DNA of 64,000 bases from Campylobacter cuniculorum DSM 23162 = LMG 24588 (GTDB lineage: Bacteria; Campylobacterota; Campylobacteria; Campylobacterales; Campylobacteraceae), in the NCBI RefSeq assembly GCF_002104335.1, contig NZ_CP020867.1, positions 496,001 through 560,000 on the forward strand. Reading direction: 5' to 3'. This document shows positions 1 to 7,422 of the stretch, one piece after another. Below the pieces are notes generated by a model that was not told the origin of the DNA, made no database searches, and worked only from the letters and a program-made list of their open reading frames with translations. The position numbers and the translations under genes are program-made. The first letter of the stretch is position 1, and each line of letters starts with the position of its first letter.

Positions 1-1
1 A

Positions 2-1258
2 GAATTAGTAACACATGAATATCTTAAAGAAAGTGATTTTTTAATCCACTTGATGAATGCTTCGCAGAGTTTAACCCAAAAAGATATGCAATTTTTAATC
101 CATTGCTTGTTAAATTCGCGTTTGAGTAAATTTTTGATTGTGCTGACTAAGGCGGATTTGTTAGGAGAAAAAGAACTTAACGAGGTCATTTCTTACACCA
201 AACAAAGTTTAAAATCAAGACTTGAAAATTTAGACAGCAATCTTGTTGAAAAAATAGATTTTTTATGTGTCAGTGCTAAACGAGCGAGTGATTTTTACAA
301 AGGCTTGGCTTCTAAAGATGAATTTGAAAAAAGCGGAATGAAAGAATTTGAAGAATATTTATTTAATGAGCTTTATTCTGGTGAAAAAACTAAGATTGCA
401 ATCAATGCTTACAAAAAAGAATTGCTTTTAGAACTTAAAAATCTTTTAGCTGAATACGAAATGCAAAACAAACTCATCAAAGAAAATGAGCAAAATTTTG
501 ACAAAGAAAATGAAAAATTATTTTTAGAATTTAAAGCCCAAAAACAAGTTTTAGAAAGAGCCAAAGAAGAAATTAAAAATTCTATACTCAAACTTGAAAA
601 TTTGGAAAGCGGGATAGATAATCTTTTATTGCTTTTAGCTAAAAAACTTAAAGAACGTTTAATTGATGAGTTAAAATATCTTCACAATAAGGGTCAAAAA
701 GCGAATATTTCACGCATTTTAAATATTACAGATATTACGGTTAAGGATGGTATTAATGATATTTTAAGAGAAGTGAAATTTGAAAATCTTAAAAGAATTG
801 AGGATTTAAAAGCCACTTTGAGTGTGAAGTATGAATTTTTGCAAGAAGATTTTGAAAGCGGTTTTGAAGAATTTAAAGAACAGATTTCAAAAAATATTGA
901 AAATATCTTTTCAAGTGAAAAATTTTCGCTTTTAAGACTTCAAATCACACAGCTGGTGCAAAAAAAATTTGATTTTAGCTTAGAAACACAGCTCAATGAA
1001 GTCATACACGAAGGTTTTAAAAGTTTTGAGATGGCTAAATTTTTAAAAGAATTAAAAATCAATCAAAATTTCTTTGATTTTTTAAACCATAAATTAACCC
1101 ATTATGAAAATTCGCAAAATCAAAAACTCCAAAATCTTGAAAATTTAATGAAAAATTTAAAAGCCGATAACACAGATTTATCTCAATCTTACGAACAAAA
1201 TTTAGAAAAAATTTCTCAACTCACTCAACTTAAAACGGAGCTTTTGAATGCAAATTGA
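2..1258 (+). CDS. Dynamin-like GTPase DLP1, 5'-truncated by window edge
   Basis: This is the C-terminal part of a large bacterial dynamin-like GTPase. The frame is open from base 2, so the true start and the P-loop and DTPG motifs lie before the window. The G4 motif TKAD is visible about 50 residues in (FLIVLTKADLL), followed by a long Glu/Lys-rich helical region typical of dynamin stalk domains. It overlaps the next dynamin-like gene by 11 bp, so the two are probably co-translated. The pair corresponds to C. jejuni Cj0411/Cj0412 (DLP1/DLP2), which from memory form a heterotetramer that tethers membranes. Assignment to DLP1 rests on this tandem context and the partial G domain. Confidence 0.85.
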   Translation, partial: ELVTHEYLKESDFLIHLMNASQSLTQKDMQFLIHCLLNSRLSKFLIVLTKADLLGEKELNEVISYTKQSLKSRLENLDSNLVEKIDFLCVSAKRASDFYKGLASKDEFEKSGMKEFEEYLFNELYSGEKTKIAINAYKKELLLELKNLLAEYEMQNKLIKENEQNFDKENEKLFLEFKAQKQVLERAKEEIKNSILKLENLESGIDNLLLLLAKKLKERLIDELKYLHNKGQKANISRILNITDITVKDGINDILREVKFENLKRIEDLKATLSVKYEFLQEDFESGFEEFKEQISKNIENIFSSEKFSLLRLQITQLVQKKFDFSLETQLNEVIHEGFKSFEMAKFLKELKINQNFFDFLNHKLTHYENSQNQKLQNLENLMKNLKADNTDLSQSYEQNLEKISQLTQLKTELLNAN

Positions 1259-3080
1259 ACTCTTAAATGACTTCATTAAAGCCTATGAAAATGCTTATGA
1301 AAAGCGATTTGATTCAAGTTTTGAAGGCAAAATCAAAACGCTTTGTGCAAAACTCAATGAACCTTTTATGCATTTAAGCAAGGAATTGAGCAAGGAATTT
1401 GAAGAATTGATTTTTAGTTTAGAAAAAAATATTAATGTTGCAATTATCGGGCAGTTTTCAAGTGGAAAATCAAGTCTTTTAAATCTTATTTTGCAAAAAG
1501 AATGTTTGCCCACAGGCATCATTCCTGTAACCTTTAAACCTACGTTTTTGCATTATGCGAAGGAATATTTTTTAAGAGTGGAATTCGAAGATGGAAGTGA
1601 TATAATCACTGAAGTGAGCGAACTTGAAAAATATACAGACCAGAGAAAGGGCATTAAAGAAACTAGGAGTTTGCATATTTTTGCTCCTATACCCCTGCTT
1701 GAAAAAATCACACTTGTGGATACTCCGGGTTTAAACGCTAATGATACAGATACTCTTACAACCTTTAAAGAACTTAGAAATACTCATTCTATCGTATGGT
1801 TGAGTTTGATTGATAATGCAGGTAAGAAAAGCGAAGAGGATGCGATTAAAGCGAATTTAAAACTTTTAGGAGAGCATAGCATTTGTGTGCTTAATCAAAA
1901 AGATAAATTGAACGAAGTTGAACTTGAAAATGTAATGAATTATGCTAAAGATGTGTTTTCAAAGTATTTCGAAAAAATCATTGCCATTTCTTGCAAAGAG
2001 GCTAAGACTAAAGAGAACTATGAAAAATCAAATTTCGAACTTTTGTTAAAATACCTGCAAAATCTTGATGGATTTAAAATAAAACACAATTTTGTCAAAA
2101 GAAAAATGCTTGAATGTTGCGAAATTTTAGAAAATGAAATCAAACTTTTTGATGAAATTTTTAATAAACTTGAAAAACATTTTAAAGATTATGAACTCTA
2201 TTTAAATGAGTGTTTTGAAAGATTAAATTCTCAAATCAAAATTTTAAATCACGAAATTTTGGAAAAACTTAAAAGCATTAGCGAACGCATTTCAAAAGAA
2301 ATTTTTGAAAGTGTTAAAGAAAAAGAAGCACATTTTTTTAAACAAGCAAAAACCTTGTTTAAAAAAGATTTATATGTTAAATACAATTACAAAACCCCTT
2401 TTATTTCGAGCGACGATGCATTTTTAGCAATGTTTTATAATTCTGATGTAATGAGTAAAGAATTTAAAAAAAATAAAAATGAGTTGATTGCAGCTTTTGA
2501 CAAGCTGAAACTAAATTTGAATGAAATTTTTGAAACCTTACAAAAAGACATTTTGCTTTTTAAGGCAAGATTTTCAAATATACAAAAAGACAATGAGTTT
2601 CAAAGTGATACAAATTTTAGCGAATTAAGGGTTTTTTGTAATGCAAGTGACGAGTATTTTTTAAAAGATTTTAAAAATATTTTGTTTGAAAATATCTTAG
2701 AGCTTGATATTTTTTTAGAAAAACTTGATTTAAAAGCCTTTACAAATTACGAAAATGCCACAAAATTAAGTTTGAGTTTTTTTAGCCGTAAAATCAATGA
2801 AAGCAGAAGTTTTTATGAGCTTGATAGTTCGCAATTTTCTTTGTTTTATCCCAAAAAAAGCGAAATTTATGAAAGGGTTTTGACCGAGCTTAATGTTTAT
2901 GAATTTGAGGCTTTACTTATTAACAAGCCCATTATTACTAAGATTGTTAAAAAATTTTTTGAGCAAAATAAGGCTTTGATTATAGAAAAAACAAAGCTTA
3001 TTGATTCTAAAAAAGAAGAGCTTAAAAAACGAATGGATTGTATTTTAGAGGTAAAAAAAGCTCTAAAGGAGCTTGAATGA
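1248..3080 (+). CDS. Dynamin-like GTPase DLP2
   Basis: This is a complete 610-residue dynamin-like protein. The GTPase domain has the P-loop GQFSSGKS at residues 68-75, DTPG at 158-161 and the G4-type motif NQKD at 216-219. The rest is mainly long amphipathic helices expected of the neck and trunk, with a hydrophobic Phe/Leu-rich stretch around residues 450-530 that may serve as the membrane paddle. The ATG overlaps the preceding dynamin-like gene by 11 bp and its stop overlaps the next start (ATGA), giving a three-gene coupled operon. By family knowledge DLP1/DLP2 pairs hydrolyse GTP and tether or remodel membranes; that role here is inferred from homology. Confidence 0.88.
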   Translation: MQIELLNDFIKAYENAYEKRFDSSFEGKIKTLCAKLNEPFMHLSKELSKEFEELIFSLEKNINVAIIGQFSSGKSSLLNLILQKECLPTGIIPVTFKPTFLHYAKEYFLRVEFEDGSDIITEVSELEKYTDQRKGIKETRSLHIFAPIPLLEKITLVDTPGLNANDTDTLTTFKELRNTHSIVWLSLIDNAGKKSEEDAIKANLKLLGEHSICVLNQKDKLNEVELENVMNYAKDVFSKYFEKIIAISCKEAKTKENYEKSNFELLLKYLQNLDGFKIKHNFVKRKMLECCEILENEIKLFDEIFNKLEKHFKDYELYLNECFERLNSQIKILNHEILEKLKSISERISKEIFESVKEKEAHFFKQAKTLFKKDLYVKYNYKTPFISSDDAFLAMFYNSDVMSKEFKKNKNELIAAFDKLKLNLNEIFETLQKDILLFKARFSNIQKDNEFQSDTNFSELRVFCNASDEYFLKDFKNILFENILELDIFLEKLDLKAFTNYENATKLSLSFFSRKINESRSFYELDSSQFSLFYPKKSEIYERVLTELNVYEFEALLINKPIITKIVKKFFEQNKALIIEKTKLIDSKKEELKKRMDCILEVKKALKELE

Positions 3081-3781
3081 AAAAAATTATTTTATTTTTT
3101 TTAATGCTAAGCATTGTTTTTGCACAAGAAAATTTAGAACAGGCTTTGAGGCTTTATGAAAAGAATCAATTCGCAAAGGCTTACGAAGTTTTTGACAGAC
3201 TTTGTGAAAAGGGGAGTGCTAAAGCGTGTTTTTCTATTGCTTATATGAATGAAAATTCTCAAGGGATTCCAAAAAATTTAAAAAAAGCTCATCAATTCTA
3301 TGATAAATCTTGCACCTTAGGACTTGCAAAGGCTTGTTCCAATTTGGCTCTTTTACTTAATGAAGAAGGCTATGAAAATGATGCGATTTTAGCCTTTAAT
3401 CGGGCTTGTAAATTGTCCGATACAGCAAGTTGCAATGCTGTGGCACTTTTTTATGAAAAAGAAAAAGATGCAGAATTAGCCTTAAATTTTTATAAAAAAT
3501 CTTGTGATTTAAAAGATGCCAGAGCTTGTTATAAACTCGGCTCAATTTACGAAAAAGGCGAATTTGTGCGTCAAAATTTAAAAAGCTCTTTATCATTTTA
3601 TTCGCAATCTTGTTCTTTTGGTTTTGCAGAAGCTTGCTATCTTTTAGGTCGCTATAATGAAAAAGAGAAAAAAGATATGCAAAGTGCAAAACGATATTTT
3701 GGAATGGCTTGCGATAAAAAACACAAAGAAGCTTGTGAAGCTTATAAAGAATTTGTAAAAAAAGGCATTGAAATTTATTAG
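3077..3781 (+). CDS. Exported cysteine-rich Sel1-repeat protein (Hcp-like)
   Basis: A 234-residue protein with an N-terminal signal peptide (about residues 1-17, cleavage near VFA-QE) followed by about five Sel1/TPR-like helical hairpins. Nearly every repeat carries two cysteines seven residues apart (for example CEKGSAKAC, CTLGLAKAC), the layout of Helicobacter cysteine-rich proteins in which each pair forms a disulphide. It should therefore be periplasmic and oxidised. It starts inside the stop of DLP2 (ATGA), matching the Cj0411-0413 arrangement in C. jejuni. Its function is unknown; a scaffold or peptidoglycan-interacting role is only a guess from relatives. Confidence 0.8.
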   Translation: MKKIILFFLMLSIVFAQENLEQALRLYEKNQFAKAYEVFDRLCEKGSAKACFSIAYMNENSQGIPKNLKKAHQFYDKSCTLGLAKACSNLALLLNEEGYENDAILAFNRACKLSDTASCNAVALFYEKEKDAELALNFYKKSCDLKDARACYKLGSIYEKGEFVRQNLKSSLSFYSQSCSFGFAEACYLLGRYNEKEKKDMQSAKRYFGMACDKKHKEACEAYKEFVKKGIEIY

Positions 3782-4031
3782 TGTTTTGAATTTTTGATGA
3801 TAAAACATTTTTAGTTTAATTTTGCTTTAATTTTTATAAAAGCACATAAGCTTTATTTGAAATTTATTTTTATATAGAATTTCACAACATAACAGGTTAT
3901 TCGGTTAATATAATTTTGTATTATTTTTCTGCGAAAAACTTTTATAATTTTTGTGTTTTTTTGAGTGCATATTTTAGAAATTTTTATTATCGTTTGATTT
4001 TAAATTTATAAGCTCATTAATTTATAAAATT

Positions 4032-5075
4032 TCAAATTAAATTTTTATTTTTTAAAAGCACATAAAGTCTTATAGTTGAGATGAAAAAGGTTAAAATAGC
4101 CGGACCTAAAATAATGCCCCAAAAACCAAAACTTGAAATTCCTGCAACCATAGATAAAAAAATCAAGAGTTCGTTGATTTTAGCTGGAGTTTTTACAAGT
4201 TTTTGATTAATCCATTTAATGATTAAAGGTTTAATCAAAGTGTCAGCTACAAAAGAAATCACAAGCAAAGAATAAAGAAAAATGACCAAAGCATTGCTTA
4301 AACCACTTGAAGCAAATTCATAAAGACTGATAGGAATATAAACCAAAGCTCCTCCGATAGCAGGTATGAGTGAGCTTACAGCAAAAATAGTTCCAAATAA
4401 AATTCCATCATAGCCATAAAATAAAGTAATAATGCCAAAAAGTGCTCCTTCAAAAATAGCTATAATCACCATAGAGTAAAGCACCACAGCCATTACATTG
4501 CTCACTTCACTCAAAATTTCTTCAAGCTCTTTTCTTTCTATAGGAATGATTGATTTAAGATAAATCACAAGCTCTGTCCCATAGAGATTTGCAAAGAAAT
4601 AAAAAACACAAATGAGCACCATATCGACTAAAAATTTCGCCCCTGAACGCGTAAATGTTGAAACGTAACCTAGAATTTGCCTATAAAGACTATTTAAGTC
4701 AATGCCCGCAATCCATTCTTTGATTTTAGGTTCTAAAAAACTTAGAGATTCTGGTAGAGTAAATTGATAGGCTCTTACATATTCAAGAGTTTGACTGATA
4801 AGATTAATGTCGAAATTTTTTAAACCCTTTGCAAGTTCTATCATCGCATAGACAAAAGGTGCAAAAAAGAGTATGACCATACAAGCTGTCGTTAAAATCG
4901 CGGTTAAAAATTTGCGTCCTTGTGTTAAACTTAAAAATTTAGCATTCAAATTTGAAGTTGCCACTGCCATTAAACTTGCAATCGCAATCGTCAGTAAAAA
5001 ACCCTTAAAAAGATAGAACAAGAGGATTAAAACAATTAAAATAAAGGCGATTAAAAAAGTTTTTCCATTTTTCAT
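4032..5075 (-). CDS. AI-2E/PerM-family membrane transporter
   Basis: A 347-residue polytopic membrane protein of the AI-2E transporter (PerM/TqsA) family. Its plan is an N-terminal hairpin of two or three hydrophobic helices (residues 7-45 and 58-85), a soluble middle of about 70 residues, then four to five further helices including the family-typical glycine-rich segment SLIPAIGGALVYIPISLYEF. Members export small molecules or exchange Na+/H+; the substrate cannot be told from sequence. The gene stands alone with about 250 bp of AT-rich spacer downstream and 430 bp upstream, so it is probably transcribed by itself. Confidence 0.8.
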   Translation of the reverse strand: MKNGKTFLIAFILIVLILLFYLFKGFLLTIAIASLMAVATSNLNAKFLSLTQGRKFLTAILTTACMVILFFAPFVYAMIELAKGLKNFDINLISQTLEYVRAYQFTLPESLSFLEPKIKEWIAGIDLNSLYRQILGYVSTFTRSGAKFLVDMVLICVFYFFANLYGTELVIYLKSIIPIERKELEEILSEVSNVMAVVLYSMVIIAIFEGALFGIITLFYGYDGILFGTIFAVSSLIPAIGGALVYIPISLYEFASSGLSNALVIFLYSLLVISFVADTLIKPLIIKWINQKLVKTPAKINELLIFLSMVAGISSFGFWGIILGPAILTFFISTIRLYVLLKNKNLI

Positions 5076-5202
5076 TTTTTAACTTTGATTGATATTATAA
5101 TGACGATATTTTACTAGAATATTCTAAATACATTTAAAATATATTAAAAGGATAAAAATTTAAATTCTTAAAAATACTTTGGCTTAAAAAATAAGAGAGG
5201 GT

Positions 5203-5208
5203 TATAAT
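5203..5208 (+). promoter_or_regulatory. Probable sigma70 -10 box (TATAAT)
   Basis: A perfect TATAAT about 25 bp upstream of a strong Shine-Dalgarno (AAGGAG, 5223-5228). It would drive the broken small membrane gene that follows. No clear -35 is expected, since Campylobacter sigma70 promoters mostly lack one. Confidence 0.45.
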
Positions 5209-5233
5209 TTCTCGCTTTTTACAAGGAGTTTAA

Positions 5234-5394
5234 ATGATTTATGCTTAATTACATTTTGATGGTTCTAGCTGTTAGAGGAATGCATATATAGGCTTTATAT
5301 TTGTTTATGATTATCATCGCTTTTATTTTGGCTTATCGGTGTATTTTTTGGAATGACTTTTGGAATTATTTTTGTGATTTTAGCTTGCAATTAA
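5234..5394 (+). pseudogene. Remnant of a small membrane protein gene
   Basis: Behind a TATAAT and an AAGGAG sits an ATG with only four codons (MIYA, then stop). Overlapping frames carry hydrophobic pieces that line up as one short membrane protein: LNYILMVLAV from 5244, FMIIIAFILAY near 5303-5335, and WLIGVFFGMTFGIIFVILAC up to the stop at 5394. At least two frameshifts or an in-frame stop break it. The intact protein would have been about 50-55 residues with one or two membrane helices. I do not recognise the family. The rest of the 5076-5505 gap is AT-rich with no further gene that I can see. Confidence 0.45.
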
Positions 5395-5505
5395 AATTGA
5401 ATTTTAAATTTCTTAGCTTTTTGATATTTTTTAAAATCAATTTGAAGCTAAAATTTTAATCTCTCTTAACTTCAGCTTTTAAAAGAAAATAAATGTTTTT
5501 AAATT

Positions 5506-6639
5506 TTAAACATAAAATTTTTTGAATTTTAAAAAAAGTGTTAAGGCACATAATAAAAGCAAAATTGTAAAAATACAAAGAAAATTCCAGCCTAAAATTT
5601 CATAATAAAAACCGGGAATAACCGAGCCCATAACTCCTCCGCTATAATAAAAAGTAAGATAAAGCCCATTTGCCAAGCCTTTTTGATGAATCTTTAAATT
5701 CAAAAGAGCAGAAAAAATGCAATGACAAATAAACATTCCGCTACAAAAAATAAACATTGAAACGAAACTCCAAAGAAAATGCGTTATCATCATACTCAAA
5801 CACCCTGCAATAAAAACTAAAAATCCAAAAACAGCTGTATTGAATTTTGATTTTAAAATTTTAATGGTTTTCTGGATAAGCAAGGAGCTAAGAATTCCTG
5901 TTAAAAAACCTAAATATACAAGTCCTATTTGAGTTTGAGTGATATTGACAAAACTTTCTTTAAGATGAAAAGGCAAAAAAGAAACAATACTTTGAAAAGA
6001 AAAGAACATCACAAAAACACAAATTAAAAGCACCAAAAATTCATTTCTTGAAAGATAAACCATAAAATCTTTTACAGAAATGTTTGAATTTAAATTTGAG
6101 CTTAAGTCTTTAAAAAAACAAAAAACTAGAGCACAAATAAACATTAAAAAAGCAAAAAAATTCAAAGCAAAATGCCAAGAAAAAAGATCACTTAAATAGC
6201 TTCCAAATACTCTGCCTATAAAGCCACCAAGAGTCGTTGCACCTACATATAAAGCTATATTTTTTTGAATGTTTTCTGATTCTATTCTTGTTAAAAGTGT
6301 CAAAAGTGCCGTGAGTATAGCTGGGATGCATAAAGATTGTAAAAAACGAAAAGTTAAGAAAAAATAAAAATCATCACTTGAATTTGCAATCATTTGAAAC
6401 AAAGCACAAAAAAATAAAGAATAAATAAGAATTTTTTTCAAAGAAAATTTTTCAAGCAAATAACCATAAACAATAGGAGCAAAAGCTAAAGGTATAAGTG
6501 TAACACTCATCACCCAAGAAATTTCATAGAGGTTTGTTTTAAAATATTTAGCGAGTGCAGGAGCTAAAGGTTGTGGTGCGTAAGTTAGAGCTAGAGTTAA
6601 TATTGCTGTGAAAATGATAGGAATTTTTAATGCTTTCAT
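5506..6639 (-). CDS. MFS transporter (YnfM/AraJ-like)
   Basis: A 377-residue major facilitator protein with about 12 hydrophobic segments. The first helix contains TYAPQPLAPALAKYF, a start seen in YnfM-like permeases, and the loop between helices 2 and 3 carries the MFS motif-A-like stretch GYLLEKFSLKKILIYS. It is a little shorter than most MFS proteins (about 400) but complete. It probably exports a small molecule by proton antiport; the substrate is unknown. It is divergent from the sigma28-driven gene at 6742, with both starts within about 105 bp. Confidence 0.8.
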   Translation of the reverse strand: MKALKIPIIFTAILTLALTYAPQPLAPALAKYFKTNLYEISWVMSVTLIPLAFAPIVYGYLLEKFSLKKILIYSLFFCALFQMIANSSDDFYFFLTFRFLQSLCIPAILTALLTLLTRIESENIQKNIALYVGATTLGGFIGRVFGSYLSDLFSWHFALNFFAFLMFICALVFCFFKDLSSNLNSNISVKDFMVYLSRNEFLVLLICVFVMFFSFQSIVSFLPFHLKESFVNITQTQIGLVYLGFLTGILSSLLIQKTIKILKSKFNTAVFGFLVFIAGCLSMMITHFLWSFVSMFIFCSGMFICHCIFSALLNLKIHQKGLANGLYLTFYYSGGVMGSVIPGFYYEILGWNFLCIFTILLLLCALTLFLKFKKFYV

Positions 6640-6683
6640 AGATGAAATTAAACACTAATGAAAATTAAATTTCGTTTAATATA

Positions 6684-6710
6684 TAAATTTTTTCTAAAAA
6701 CTGCCGATAT
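6684..6710 (+). promoter_or_regulatory. Sigma28 (FliA) promoter
   Basis: TAAATTTT at 6684-6691 (consensus TAAAGTTT, 7 of 8), then 13 bp, then CGATAT at 6705-6710, fitting the Campylobacter sigma28 -10 (CGATWT). It lies 31 bp upstream of the chosen ATG at 6742, placing transcription start just before the ribosome-binding site. The match explains expression of the next gene with late flagellar genes. Confidence 0.75.
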
Positions 6711-6741
6711 AAACTTAACCTCACAAAACAAAGGAGCGATA

Positions 6742-7386
6742 ATGCAAGTAAATACGAATACTTACTCATCAATCGCTAACTCAAAACAAGTTAGCAATAC
6801 GAAGGCAGATGAAAATACGAAAGACTCTGATGTCCAAAGTGCGAATTCACAGCAAAAAGCATCGCAGTTAAGCCAAACTGAACGAGACACGATTGAAAAG
6901 CTCAGTTCTCTTGGCGGTAAAGGTCTAACACAGCTTTATTTCTTAGAATTCTCTCAACAAACTATGAGTGCGGCTTTTGGTAGTAGCAATGCACAAAACG
7001 GCATAGCTGATCTTTTAAATGGTTTTAATACTGAAAAAGCAAGTTCAATACTCTCACAAATTGATTTTGCAGCTTTGGGTTATACAGGGAAAAATCCTTT
7101 AGATATGAATACAAATGAGCTTAACGAGCTCTTAAGTGAAAATGGATTTTTTGGTGTAGATAACACTGCAAATCGAATCGCTGATTTTGTGATACAAGGT
7201 GCAGGAGATGATCTTGAAAAACTTCAAAAAGGATTTGAAGGTATGAAAAGAGGATTTGAAGAAGCGGAAAGAATGTGGGGCGGCAAACTTCCTCAAATCA
7301 GTCAAGATACTATAGCACAAGCTATAGAAAAGGTTAGCAAACGCGTAGAAGAATTAGGTGGAAATGCTGTCGATTTTCAAGCTTGA
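6742..7386 (+). CDS. Flagellar-regulon protein of the Cj0391 type
   Basis: A 214-residue soluble protein, rich in Ser, Asn and Gln at the N-terminus (MQVNTNTYSSIANSKQVSN) and helical in the second half. The ATG at 6742 is preferred over the in-frame ATG at 6658 because the earlier one lies upstream of the sigma28 promoter, while 6742 follows AAAGGAG by 6 bp. It matches C. jejuni Cj0391c in sequence style and in position next to pflB. From memory that gene belongs to the sigma28 regulon of genes co-expressed with flagella. The unstructured N-terminus resembles substrates of the flagellar export apparatus, which is inference. Biochemical function is unknown. Confidence 0.75.
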   Translation: MQVNTNTYSSIANSKQVSNTKADENTKDSDVQSANSQQKASQLSQTERDTIEKLSSLGGKGLTQLYFLEFSQQTMSAAFGSSNAQNGIADLLNGFNTEKASSILSQIDFAALGYTGKNPLDMNTNELNELLSENGFFGVDNTANRIADFVIQGAGDDLEKLQKGFEGMKRGFEEAERMWGGKLPQISQDTIAQAIEKVSKRVEELGGNAVDFQA

Positions 7387-7388
7387 CA

Positions 7389-7413
7389 TTTAAGGCGTTT
7401 TAAACGCCTTAAA
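7389..7413. terminator. Bidirectional hairpin between convergent genes
   Basis: A perfect 12-bp inverted repeat around one base (TTTAAGGCGTTT / AAACGCCTTAAA) sits between the stop of the Cj0391-like gene and the stop of pflB. It is A/T-rich at both ends, so it can serve as a Rho-independent terminator for both strands. Confidence 0.75.
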
Positions 7414-7422
7414 TTCTAAAAA

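Noticed and set aside
6658-6741. Longer N-terminus of the Cj0391-like protein
   Set aside because: The sigma28 promoter lies within it and the ribosome site belongs to the ATG at 6742.
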